A stretch of 37,448 nt of DNA, taken from positions 1 through 37,448 of the forward strand of contig JAHEEG010000010.1 in assembly GCA_024640825.1 (NCBI GenBank). Reading direction: 5' to 3'. The stretch is from Gammaproteobacteria bacterium. GTDB lineage: Bacteria > Pseudomonadota > Gammaproteobacteria > Pseudomonadales > Azotimanducaceae. The notes beneath the pieces are model-generated. The model made no database searches, was not told where the DNA came from, and saw nothing but the letters and a program-made list of their open reading frames with translations. This document shows positions 16,682-24,444 of this stretch, one piece after another. Position numbers and translations under genes: made by a program. Numbering within the stretch: position 1 is the stretch's first letter; every line of letters starts with the position of its first letter.

Positions 16682-17752
16682 TCAAATTCCCTTGTAGCGG
16701 CGATATTCGTCCCACAGTTTCTCCTTCAGTTCGGGATCGGTTTCCTGCATGGCGGCCTCCCGCAGCTGACGGGCAATGATGTCGTCATCCTTCGCGTCCG
16801 GAATGTCGTCAGGGGGGCTGTTGCCGGCGACGCTCGGTCCGGGTGGCGGTGGCCGGCCACGAACGCTCGGAACACCGGCCCCACCTTCGCGGGCGTCGCC
16901 AGTGGCGCCGCCTGGCGGCATGCCCGGGATATCTCCACCTCCACCGCCCTGATTGCTGCTGGTTCCGCCCGATTCGGGCAGGGATACGGCTTCACCCGCA
17001 TTGCCCGCTGTCTCGTTCGCCCGCGCCCGGATTACCTCCCGTTCCGCCAGTATCTCGCCGTCGAAGTCTTTGAGAGCGTCGTCCAGCGCGCCGTCACCGC
17101 CGGCACCGCCGTCTCCACCGGGTTCACCTTCCTCGACGCTGCCGCCGGCGGTGGTTTCACCTTCTTCCCCGGCACTACCGGCGCCACGCTCCGATGGCAT
17201 CGGCGGGATGTCGGCTGGTTCTGCGCCTGGAAACTGATTGCTGGTTTGCCAGCCGTCATCTGCGCCGCCCGACTGCGGATCTTCCCATCCTTGATCCGAT
17301 TCGCTGCCGCCGGATTCAGCGCCCGGTTGGGCCTCGCCGGGTGGCGGAGTTTCAGGCCCCCCGCCTGGCGGCCCGCCGAGATCCGGTAATTCGTAGCTGG
17401 AAGGTTCGCCGCCGCCGCTGGCGCCTTCCGGGGGCTGCTGCCCCTTTTGCTGCTGGCCTTCGGGCGGTTGGCCTGGCGGTGAGCTGGATGGCTGGCTGGG
17501 CGGTGATCCCGAGGGTTGGCTCGGCGGAGGACCACTGCTCGGTGGGCTAGGCATGCTCGGGGGCGAGGACGAGGGCTGGCTCGGCGGGCTGGATTGACTG
17601 GTGCTCGAACAGCCTGAGAGGCTGCCAAGCAGGGCAAAAACTGCGGTGCCCAGGAGGAGGGCGAGCGTGGAGGCGCTGCCTGGTTGCCGAGGAATCCGAG
17701 GCATCGCTACCGCCGATTTGTCTCTTCGCTGCTTCGTCTTCATGGTGGTCAT
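16682..17752 (-). CDS. Pro/Ser/Gly-rich low-complexity lipoprotein
   Basis: From the ATG at 17752 the protein is 356 residues. A basic n-region is followed by a hydrophobic stretch and the lipobox LSGC (Cys48), then about 200 residues of Pro/Ser and Gly/Glu low complexity (repeats of the type SPPSQPSSSPP), and a helical C-terminal end (LREAAMQETDPELKEKLWDEYRRYKG). The start was chosen because AGGCAG lies about eight bases upstream and the longer open frame would overlap the upstream gene. The Pro-rich part could span the periplasm like TonB's linker. The first gene of the cluster ends 124 bases upstream. Confidence 0.7.
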   Translation of the reverse strand: MTTMKTKQRRDKSAVAMPRIPRQPGSASTLALLLGTAVFALLGSLSGCSSTSQSSPPSQPSSSPPSMPSPPSSGPPPSQPSGSPPSQPSSSPPGQPPEGQQQKGQQPPEGASGGGEPSSYELPDLGGPPGGGPETPPPGEAQPGAESGGSESDQGWEDPQSGGADDGWQTSNQFPGAEPADIPPMPSERGAGSAGEEGETTAGGSVEEGEPGGDGGAGGDGALDDALKDFDGEILAEREVIRARANETAGNAGEAVSLPESGGTSSNQGGGGGDIPGMPPGGATGDAREGGAGVPSVRGRPPPPGPSVAGNSPPDDIPDAKDDDIIARQLREAAMQETDPELKEKLWDEYRRYKGI

Positions 17753-17876
17753 GACAAATTCTGCCTGAATGATAGTTCCGGGTTCGTCCGACCCCAGCAT
17801 ACTGCCGCTTCCCTGAACCTCCGCTGACCGATGGGCCGCGGCGCAGTTAACTTTTAGCTGACCCCCTTTCCAAGGT

Positions 17877-19178
17877 TCAGCTGGCGTCGGACGGCGATTC
17901 CTGCGCATCTTGGACCTTTGGGTAGTACGTGAACTCATGGCGGTAAGTGTGCGACTCCCGGTCGACGGGAACGCCGTCGATGAGCATCGGCCGGAAACGT
18001 GCCAGCCTCAAGCTTTTGCGTACCCGGAAATCCATCATGCCCTCGGGTTCCGACGCGATGGTCTCCATGTTGCGAACGTACCCCGTGTTCGTCACCTGAT
18101 AGGAAACTTCCACATAGCCCGACGTGGCCTCGCCGCGATAGTTCAAAGGTGGCGGCTTCGGGTTGCCTGGGGAGGGAAAATACAGCAGTTTCGGCTCGGC
18201 GAAGTAGCTTACGGTGTCAAAATCGGTGATCTCGGTCATCAGCCCGTAGGCGTGCTCGTAGAGCGTTTCCGCCCGGCTGGTCTTGTCGAACAGCGTGTAC
18301 CAGTCAGCCAGGTCAAGTACCGATTCTGCCACCGCGACGGGCTGCGCTTCGTCCTGACTCTGCCAAATCTGCACGATGCGCTGCAGGGCCCGTTCCCCGG
18401 CCGGGAAGTTGTTCACTGCGACTGGTTGATCGAACGCAGCAGATGTCAGATCCGCGGTTGCAGCCGCCGCTGCGTAGTACGGAGGGAAACGCTCAATACG
18501 GTAGGTTCGCGCGATGCCCTGCAGAATGGGAATGGCGGCAACGGTTTCGTCCTTGCCGTTCGCCACGACGACCCGAAATGCGTCCTCGTACACGGCCCGC
18601 GCTGAGAATGGGTTCCCGGTTGCCTCGTACCAGCGCGCCAGGTGGAGCATGCCGGGCAGCAATGCCTCATCGGTCGGGTCATAGCCGCGCCTGAGCACAT
18701 GGTAGGCATATTCCTCCCGCGCGTTTGCCAGTTCATAGTCTCCCAGGCGTCTGTAGGCGTCTGCTTCTCGATAAACGATGGCCACCTGCCCGGGGGCGTT
18801 CAGGCCCTCGTTGACACGGCTGAGATGCACCGCCCGCTGATACTGCTCCAGGGCTCTGGCGTAGTCGCCCTGACCCATGAGCGCGTCTCCGAGGAGGGTC
18901 ATGGGGCGTATGAGTTCCGGGTTGAAATGATTCTGCGAAGACTCAATTTCCCGGATGTACCTTCCGAGCCATGCTATGGCGAAGGCGTATTCCTGTGTTT
19001 CGATCTGCCGCTCGATCTGAGATAACGGGTCGGCGATCTCATTGAGCATCTCCTCAATAGGGGTTTCGGCGGTGGACCTGGCTGCTGCAAACAGCAACAG
19101 GCTCACCAGAAAGATGGTCAGGGCTGAGGACAAGGTAGATTCAGGTTTTCCGGTAACCGAGGTTGCGGTCGTTTGCAT
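17877..19178 (-). CDS. Secreted TPR protein with TonB-like C-terminal domain, first gene of cluster
   Basis: From the ATG at 19178 the protein has 433 residues. There is a signal peptide (about 1-38, AAARSTAE). Helical repeats at about 85-320 include TPR-like LGDALMGQGDYARALEQYQR. A TonB C-terminal-type domain at about 354-418 shows GYVEVSYQVTNTGYVRNM, a 'F.VRKSLRLARFRP' helix and GVPVDRESH before a final strand. TonB has an N-terminal membrane anchor, but this protein appears to be secreted free into the periplasm. The upstream in-frame extension to 19430 is Arg/Ala-rich and not credible. It is the 5'-most gene of the twelve-gene run and is divergent from tusA. Confidence 0.75.
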   Translation of the reverse strand: MQTTATSVTGKPESTLSSALTIFLVSLLLFAAARSTAETPIEEMLNEIADPLSQIERQIETQEYAFAIAWLGRYIREIESSQNHFNPELIRPMTLLGDALMGQGDYARALEQYQRAVHLSRVNEGLNAPGQVAIVYREADAYRRLGDYELANAREEYAYHVLRRGYDPTDEALLPGMLHLARWYEATGNPFSARAVYEDAFRVVVANGKDETVAAIPILQGIARTYRIERFPPYYAAAAATADLTSAAFDQPVAVNNFPAGERALQRIVQIWQSQDEAQPVAVAESVLDLADWYTLFDKTSRAETLYEHAYGLMTEITDFDTVSYFAEPKLLYFPSPGNPKPPPLNYRGEATSGYVEVSYQVTNTGYVRNMETIASEPEGMMDFRVRKSLRLARFRPMLIDGVPVDRESHTYRHEFTYYPKVQDAQESPSDAS

Positions 19179-19293
19179 GGTCGATAACCCAAACTTCGGG
19201 CGACTGTTAAACTGCTTGCGCCAGCGGATTGGACCACAAAAGTCCGCAAGTGTTCGAGTTTGGTGGCGGATATGCGGCAAGTCAAGATTCGGT

Positions 19294-19326
19294 GCGGGCG
19301 CAGCGCGGGCGCAGCGCGGGCGCAGC
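19294..19326. repeat. Three perfect tandem copies of an 11-base unit
   Basis: The unit GCGGGCGCAGC occurs at 19294-19304, 19305-19315 and 19316-19326 without mismatch. It lies in the 236-base divergent region between the TPR/TonB-like gene and tusA. Candidate roles are a regulator-binding repeat or simple slippage; nothing in the sequence decides. Confidence 0.9.
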
Positions 19327-19414
19327 CCCAGGTCCCGTAAGCGTCCCAGGCCAGCGGGTTGTCCGATCTGCCGGTGGCGATGCCGGGGTCTTTTGGCTAG
19401 TATCCGAGCGCGCG

Positions 19415-19657
19415 ATGACTGACACACCAATCCAAGCAGATGCCGAAATAGACGCGACCGGACTCATATGCCCCGAGCCGCTGATGATCGTGCGCAACAG
19501 GGTTCGAGAGATGGCCTCTGGAGAAGTGTTGCACGTCGTCGCCACCGACCCGTCCACGGATCGCGACTTCATCAATTTCTGCCGTTTCATGGGTCACGAG
19601 CTCCTGTCGTCGTGTGAGCGGGAAGATCACCTGGAATACTGGATACGCAAGGGCTGA
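19415..19657 (+). CDS. tusA: TusA-family sulfur carrier protein
   Basis: This is an 80-residue sulfur carrier. It accepts persulfide sulfur from a cysteine desulfurase and passes it on, classically for 2-thiouridine in tRNA. The family motif is present as GLICPEPLM, with the acceptor cysteine at residue 19, as is the conserved TDPSTDRDFINFCRFMGH segment. The ATG at 19415 gives the normal family length. The open frame continues upstream, but that part is repeat-derived. The rest of the Tus relay (TusBCD, TusE) is not visible here, so a role in other sulfur transfer is also possible. Confidence 0.9.
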   Translation: MTDTPIQADAEIDATGLICPEPLMIVRNRVREMASGEVLHVVATDPSTDRDFINFCRFMGHELLSSCEREDHLEYWIRKG

Positions 19658-19690
19658 GTTCGGCCGTACCCGAGCCCTGGAGCAAACTTC

Positions 19691-20149
19691 TTGGTACAAC
19701 GCTATTTCGCCTACGGTTCCAACATGAATCCTGCCCGGGTTCGGGCGCGCGGCCTGCTGGTGGAACGTGCGGAAGGCGCGCGACTTGCCGGATTCCGTCT
19801 GCAGTTCGACAAAACGTCTGCCAGGCATCCCGACGTGGGGCATGCGAATCTGGTTTACGCCCCCGACAGCGTCGTCGAGGGCGTGCTCTACTGGCTGACA
19901 TCCTCTGAGGAAATCCTCAAGATGGACCCGTTCGAAAGCGCGCCGGTGAACTACAGTCGTGAGGTAGTTCAAGTCGTTGCTGGCTCCGGCAGCATCACGA
20001 CCTGGACCTATTTCGCCAACCCGGCGGTGCGTAGAGCCGGTCTCAAACCGCCGCGCAGCTATCTGCAGCATCTGCTCGCAGGCGAGCCCTATCTCTCACA
20101 CGGGTATCTGGAGATGCTGCGTCGTCTGGAATGCGTCGAGGACCGCTGA
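19691..20149 (+). CDS. Gamma-glutamylcyclotransferase-like protein
   Basis: This 152-residue protein has the GGCT/AIG2-like signature at its start: YFAYGSNMNPARVRARG. It continues with LAGFRLQFDKTS, ANLVYAPDSVVEGVLYWL and MDPFESAPVNYSRE, which hold the small beta-barrel and the acidic residue expected for cyclising gamma-glutamyl groups. The substrate could be a gamma-glutamyl amino acid or a related amide. The start is a TTG at 19691, needed to include MVQRYFAYGSN, with GGAG about nine bases upstream. The stop overlaps the epmC ATG. A gamma-glutamyltransferase gene lies 6 kb away, which would fit glutathione turnover, but linkage is weak. Confidence 0.82.
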   Translation: MVQRYFAYGSNMNPARVRARGLLVERAEGARLAGFRLQFDKTSARHPDVGHANLVYAPDSVVEGVLYWLTSSEEILKMDPFESAPVNYSREVVQVVAGSGSITTWTYFANPAVRRAGLKPPRSYLQHLLAGEPYLSHGYLEMLRRLECVEDR

Positions 20150-20184
20150 TGCGCTATGCGATGCGCTATCCGATGCGAGATGAC
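20149..20184 (+). repeat. 12-base tandem repeat at the start of epmC
   Basis: The first three 12-base blocks of epmC are near copies (ATGCGCTATGCG, ATGCGCTATCCG, ATGCGAGATGAC), so the protein opens MRYA-MRYP-MRDD and offers three in-frame ATGs. This may be a recent small duplication or a way to offer several start codons. Confidence 0.75.
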
Positions 20185-20754
20185 GAGATTGCCCGAAGGT
20201 TCAATGCCGCATTCTTGCGGTCGCATAGAACCGTTCTGATCGGCGGCGGGCTGGAGCCCCTGTATCTGCCCGCCGAGGGTCACAGGCCCGCTGTGATCCG
20301 CTATACCAGGGACTACGCCCAGAGCGCGCTGCACGAGCTGGCACACTGGTGCCTGGCCGGTTCCCGGCGACGGAACCGCCTCGACTATGGCTACTGGTAT
20401 CAGCCGCCACCCCGTTCGCCTGTCCAGCAGCGGCGCTTTGAGAGGGTAGAGACGCCGGTGCAGGGCCTGGAACTGGTCATGGCGCTTGCCACCGGCGTAC
20501 GTTTCCACGTCAGCGCTGATAACCATGCAGACCCGCATGCGGACTCTGCCGAGTTCAGGAGACGTATCTTCGAGAGCGCGGCTTGCCGCCTAAAAGGCGG
20601 CCTCAGCCCGCGAACCCTTGCGGTTCTCGATGCCTTGAATGTGCGCTGGGAAGATCGGCTGCAGACCTCCATGGAGGCGTACCTGGCGGTTGCGTTCGAT
20701 CGCTCCGGAGGTCGCGGCGAGTCCGCAGAACTCCGCAGTAAAGTCCGTGTCTGA
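20149..20754 (+). CDS. epmC: EpmC, elongation factor P hydroxylase
   Basis: EpmC (YfcM family) hydroxylates the beta-lysylated lysine of elongation factor P. The protein (201 residues) shows the metal-binding HELAHW (residues 62-67) followed by CLAGSRRR, then DYGYWYQPP, the segment QGLELVMALATG and VSADN, all family landmarks in the right order. I take the ATG at 20149, whose TGATG overlaps the previous stop. In-frame ATGs at 20161 and 20173 are possible because the start is repetitive. epmA and epmB are not in the window. The gene overlaps the start of the FAD oxidoreductase by eight bases. Confidence 0.88.
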   Translation: MRYAMRYPMRDDEIARRFNAAFLRSHRTVLIGGGLEPLYLPAEGHRPAVIRYTRDYAQSALHELAHWCLAGSRRRNRLDYGYWYQPPPRSPVQQRRFERVETPVQGLELVMALATGVRFHVSADNHADPHADSAEFRRRIFESAACRLKGGLSPRTLAVLDALNVRWEDRLQTSMEAYLAVAFDRSGGRGESAELRSKVRV

Positions 20755-21841
20755 AAGCGCCGACGTCGTGGTCATTGGTGCTGGCGCGGTGGGCCTGGCC
20801 TGCGCCCGCAGAATGGCCCAACAGGGTCGTGAGGTTCTCGTTCTCGAGCGTGAAGGTCTCATTGGTTCGCAGACCAGCTCTCGTAACTCCGAAGTCATTC
20901 ACGCGGGCATCTACTATCCCCGGGGCAGCCTCAAGGCGCAGCTGTGCGTCGCCGGTAAAGCAGCGCTCTATCGTTACTGCGAGGAGCATCGAGTTCCCCA
21001 CAAGCGGTGCGGCAAACTGATCGTTGCGACTTCGCAGGACCAGCTTGCCGTGCTGCGAGGCTACCAGGCGCAGGCACGGCACAACGGCGCGGGAGAGCTC
21101 GCCTGGCTGGACGCTTCCGCGGTCAGAGCGCTCGAACCGGAAGTCACCGCGATAGCCGGGGTGCTTTCCGAAAGCACCGGCATCATCGATTCGCACGGTT
21201 ACATGCTGGCATTGCAGGCTGACCTGGAAGGCAGCGGCGGCGTCGTCGCCCTGGACACGGAGGTGAGGGGGCTTTCCAAGGTTGATTCAGGCGTGCTGGT
21301 GCACACGCAGGATCTGACCTTAGAGGCGCGCTGCGTCGTGAACAGCGCCGGACTCTGGGCCCCTGACCTGGCGGCGGATGTGGATGGGACCGCCCCGACC
21401 GCGTTTTACGCCCGTGGCCACTATTTCACCTACGCGGGCCGAGCGCCTTTTTCCCGGCTCGTGTACCCCATCGCCGAAGCCGATGGGCTGGGCGTGCACG
21501 TCACCGTCGATATGGCTGGCCAGGTGCGCTTCGGGCCGGATGTCGTCTGGATTGATGCCGTTGACTATGGATTCGACGAGTCGTGTAAGGCCTCCTTCGT
21601 GGCGGCAATCGGCCGCTATTTTCCCGCGCTGGTTGAAGAACGCCTGCAGCCCGGGTACACGGGCATCCGGCCGAAAATTTCCGGTCCCGGGGAACCGGCA
21701 GCAGATTTTTCCATCACCGGGCCCAGTCAGCACGGGGTTGGCGGGCTGATCAGCCTGCTGGGCATCGAGTCCCCGGGCCTGACCGCGTCTCTGGCCATTG
21801 CCGAGCACGTCGCTGATCTGGCGGGGGCTGCTGGATGCTGA
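20747..21841 (+). CDS. FAD-dependent oxidoreductase, L-2-hydroxyglutarate oxidase (LhgO)-like
   Basis: From the GTG at 20747 the protein is 364 residues. It opens with a dinucleotide-binding fold (DVVVIGAGAVGLACARR) and the LhgO/L2HGDH hallmark SSRNSEVIHAGIYYPRGSLKA, then RCGKLIVAT, VVNSAGLWAPDLA and a C-terminal GIRPKISGPGE, GLISLLGIESPGLTASLA segment. Family members oxidise L-2-hydroxyglutarate and pass electrons to the respiratory chain, but substrate assignment needs more than motifs. The GTG gives the expected short lead before the FAD motif, though no strong Shine-Dalgarno is visible. It overlaps epmC by 8 bases and the following kinase-like gene by 7. Confidence 0.83.
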   Translation: MSESADVVVIGAGAVGLACARRMAQQGREVLVLEREGLIGSQTSSRNSEVIHAGIYYPRGSLKAQLCVAGKAALYRYCEEHRVPHKRCGKLIVATSQDQLAVLRGYQAQARHNGAGELAWLDASAVRALEPEVTAIAGVLSESTGIIDSHGYMLALQADLEGSGGVVALDTEVRGLSKVDSGVLVHTQDLTLEARCVVNSAGLWAPDLAADVDGTAPTAFYARGHYFTYAGRAPFSRLVYPIAEADGLGVHVTVDMAGQVRFGPDVVWIDAVDYGFDESCKASFVAAIGRYFPALVEERLQPGYTGIRPKISGPGEPAADFSITGPSQHGVGGLISLLGIESPGLTASLAIAEHVADLAGAAGC

Positions 21842-22983
21842 CCTTCGGCTTCATCATCAACCCGGTGGCCGGCATCGGCGGTTCGGTCGCCCTGAAGGGC
21901 AGCGACGGCGTGGCGGTGCAGGACCAGGCGCTGGCCCGCGGCGGAATACCCAGGGGCAGCGCGCGCGCGCGACGCATGCTGGCATCGCTGGGCGAGTCTG
22001 CGAAACAGGTGCGCTGGCTGACCTGGGGCGGGGCCATGGGGGCGGAAGTGCTCGATGCGCTTGGTATTGAAAGTCAGGTGCTGGGCGATCCCGCGCTGAA
22101 ATCTACCGCGGCAGATACGCAGGCGGGGGCCCGCGCACTGGCCGAGGCCGGTGTTGATCTGCTGGTCTTCTGCGGCGGCGACGGTACTGCCAGAGACATT
22201 CTGCAGGCAATCCACCAAACAGTGCCGGTGCTGGGGATACCCGCGGGCGTAAAGATGCACTCCGGCGTTTTCGCTACAACCCCGGAAAGCGCCGCGCGCA
22301 TTCTCGAAGCGCTCCTGGCCGGCGGTCTGGTTCGTGCGGCGCTGTGTGAGGTGCGCGATCTGGACGAAGAAGCGCTCCGGCAGGGCATTGTTCGTCCCCG
22401 CTACTTTGGCGAGTTGGCGATACCCGAAGCCGGGGGCTTCCTGCAGCACACTAAGGAGAGCGGTCGGGAAAGCGAGCCCCTGGCGTTGCAGGAAATCGTT
22501 GCTGAAGTAGTGGAGCGCTTGAGTCAGCACGCGGGGCTGGTTGTTCTGGGTCCTGGCGGTAGCCTCGCCGCCATCAAGCGGGCCCTGGATATAGAACCCA
22601 CCCTGATCGGTTTCGACGTGCTGGAGGACGGCAAACAGGTAGGCCGGGACGTGGATGGTGACTGGCTGGAAAACCGTCTTGCGAAGCTTTCCGCTTGCAG
22701 TTTGCCGGCGAGCGAAGGGCCGCTGCTGATTCTCAGCTTCACCCGCAATCAAGGGTTTCTGATTGGCCGAGGCAATCAGCAGTTGACCCCCGGCGTGCTG
22801 CGACTGGTGCCGCGTCAGAATCTCTGGGTGGTCGGCACGCGGTCCAAGCTGCTATCCCTGGAAGGGCGACCGTTGTTGATCGACACCGACGATGCGGCGC
22901 TGGATGCAGCCTGGTCAGGTCTGATTCAGATCATTACCGGCTACGACGACCGGCTGTGGTACCGGCTGAGCAGCCATGCGTGA
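21835..22983 (+). CDS. ATP-NAD kinase-like (AcoX/NADK superfamily) protein
   Basis: This 382-residue protein starts with FIINPVAGIGGSVALKGSDG and carries the diacylglycerol-kinase/NAD-kinase nucleotide motif in LLVFCGGDGTARDI, followed by PVLGIPAGVKMHSGVFAT. These are typical of the long 'ATP-NAD kinase' (PF01513-type, AcoX-like) group rather than housekeeping NadK. Later parts include GLVVLGPGGSLAAIKRAL and QFLTPGVLRL-type segments. The substrate may not be NAD. Overlaps with neighbours on both sides show it belongs to the plus-strand operon. Confidence 0.78.
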   Translation: MLTFGFIINPVAGIGGSVALKGSDGVAVQDQALARGGIPRGSARARRMLASLGESAKQVRWLTWGGAMGAEVLDALGIESQVLGDPALKSTAADTQAGARALAEAGVDLLVFCGGDGTARDILQAIHQTVPVLGIPAGVKMHSGVFATTPESAARILEALLAGGLVRAALCEVRDLDEEALRQGIVRPRYFGELAIPEAGGFLQHTKESGRESEPLALQEIVAEVVERLSQHAGLVVLGPGGSLAAIKRALDIEPTLIGFDVLEDGKQVGRDVDGDWLENRLAKLSACSLPASEGPLLILSFTRNQGFLIGRGNQQLTPGVLRLVPRQNLWVVGTRSKLLSLEGRPLLIDTDDAALDAAWSGLIQIITGYDDRLWYRLSSHA

Positions 22984-23887
22984 TTTCGATCCGGTTGTCA
23001 CCCTGGCAACGCAGCGGCTGGCGCTTGCGGGCGATGAACCGACCCGACTCTTCCACGGCCGAGGCCACTGTTTCGAAGGCTATGCGGACATCACGGTGGA
23101 CTGGTTTGCCCCGTATCTGCTGGTCAGCAGCTATGGTGATGACGTTGCGGGTGCGCGGCGGCTGGCAACGCGGCTCGCGGCGGCGGTCCCCGAACAGCGT
23201 GGGGTGTGCCTGCAGGCCCGGGACGGGCGCCAGACTCGAACCGAGATCGTCTCCGGACAGGTGCCCGACCGGCACGTGGTCTGCGAGCGGGGCTTGAACT
23301 ACCTGGTGCAGATGACCCGCAACCAGAACGTGGGCCTGTTCCTGGACATAGCGCCCATGCGTGCCTGGCTCCGGGACCAGGCCGCTGGCAGGCGGGTGCT
23401 GAATCTGTTCGCCTTCACCTGTGCGTTTTCCGTGGCCGCTGTTGCCGGCGGGGCGAAGCTGGTGGTCAACAATGATATGGCCCGGCGCACGCTGGAATGG
23501 GGGCGAGAGAATCACGTGCTGAATGATCATGACCTGAGCCGGGTGCGCATGCTGCCTCAGGATCTCTTTAAATCCTGGCGCAAGATCGTTCTGTTCGGGC
23601 CCTATGATCTGGTGATCCTTGATCCGCCGACCAACCAGCGCGGCAGCTTTACTGCGGACAAGCACTACGGACAGATGCTCAAGCGTCTGCCGGAGTTTGC
23701 GGCGCCAGGCGCGCAGATACTGGCCTGCCTGAACTCGCCGTTTCTGAATCAGGATTTTCTGGGCGAGCAGATGGCGCGCTGGTGTCCGGCGTGCAGGCCG
23801 GTAGCCAGCATGCTGCCGTCGCCAGACTTTCCGGACCGCTATCCGGACAGGGGATTGAAAATATCCCTGTTCCGCTACTCGCCTTGA
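22976..23887 (+). CDS. RlmI-like class I SAM-dependent methyltransferase
   Basis: This 303-residue protein resembles 23S rRNA cytosine-C5 methyltransferases of the RlmI/RlmKL (COG1092) group. It has a substrate-side region NQNVGLFLDIAPMRAWL, SAM motif I as VLNLFAFTCAFSVAAVAGG, the acidic segment VVNNDMARRTLEWGRENHVLN and motif IV as YDLVILDPPTNQRG. The N-terminal PUA domain of RlmI seems reduced or absent. The 'DPPT' catalytic region supports RNA or protein methylation; the exact target is unknown. The ATG overlaps the previous gene by 8 bases, and its 3' end overlaps the convergent gene by 13 bases. Confidence 0.78.
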   Translation: MRDFDPVVTLATQRLALAGDEPTRLFHGRGHCFEGYADITVDWFAPYLLVSSYGDDVAGARRLATRLAAAVPEQRGVCLQARDGRQTRTEIVSGQVPDRHVVCERGLNYLVQMTRNQNVGLFLDIAPMRAWLRDQAAGRRVLNLFAFTCAFSVAAVAGGAKLVVNNDMARRTLEWGRENHVLNDHDLSRVRMLPQDLFKSWRKIVLFGPYDLVILDPPTNQRGSFTADKHYGQMLKRLPEFAAPGAQILACLNSPFLNQDFLGEQMARWCPACRPVASMLPSPDFPDRYPDRGLKISLFRYSP

Positions 23888-24444
23888 GCGGACAGATCTC
23901 GGAGTTGAGGCTGGTCGTCGTCGGGGTCGTTGGAGCGGTCGCGACCGCGCGCGTTCCCGCGTTCGGTCTGCAGGTCGCCCTGGGGTGCACCCTGTAGCAT
24001 CCGGGACATGAGTTGCAGCACTGCCTCGCGGATCTCCACCGAAGACTTTTGCTGCAGGGCATAGCGCAGCCGCTGCAGATAGGTCCGATGCTCAAGCCGC
24101 ACGGAAGGGGGCAGGCTGCCGATTTCCGGCGGATGGAACGCCGCACACGGGGTGGTCAGCAGGGTGAACGCCCTGCCGGTCAGCACCGCAAGATCAATAG
24201 CCTCCTGACGTATGGTGTCCGCATAACGCAGAAAGCCTTCTTCCGCCAGCCACAGCATGGCGGCCAGGCAGGCCAGGTGCCGGTCGCTGTGCATACCGAA
24301 CTCGTCGGTTTCGTCGCGGCCGCAGATGTCTTCAACAAACAGCGTGTGTCGCCGTGGAAACGTCTGATACAGCGTGGACAGCACCATGGCGCTGTCCTTG
24401 CAGAAGTCCTCGATATTGAGGTCGTCGATGTTGAGGTCAGTCAT
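23875..24444 (-). CDS. Conserved-looking hypothetical protein coupled to alaA
   Basis: This 189-residue protein is mostly helical with no signal peptide. Its first residues repeat (TDLNIDDLNIEDF). The centre (RRHTLFVEDICGRDETDEFG, CLAAMLWLAEEGFLRY, QEAIDLAVLTGRAFTLL) looks like an ordered fold, and the last 40 residues are polar and Arg/Asp-rich, probably disordered. I do not recognise the family. Its ATGA start overlaps the end of alaA, implying co-translation, so it may persist even though alaA is broken. Its 3' end overlaps the methyltransferase gene on the other strand. Confidence 0.65.
   Translation of the reverse strand: MTDLNIDDLNIEDFCKDSAMVLSTLYQTFPRRHTLFVEDICGRDETDEFGMHSDRHLACLAAMLWLAEEGFLRYADTIRQEAIDLAVLTGRAFTLLTTPCAAFHPPEIGSLPPSVRLEHRTYLQRLRYALQQKSSVEIREAVLQLMSRMLQGAPQGDLQTERGNARGRDRSNDPDDDQPQLRDLSAQGE

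Noticed and set aside
19294-19326. Short direct repeats as a CRISPR array.
   Set aside because: Units are 11 bases, contiguous and without spacers, and no cas gene is present.
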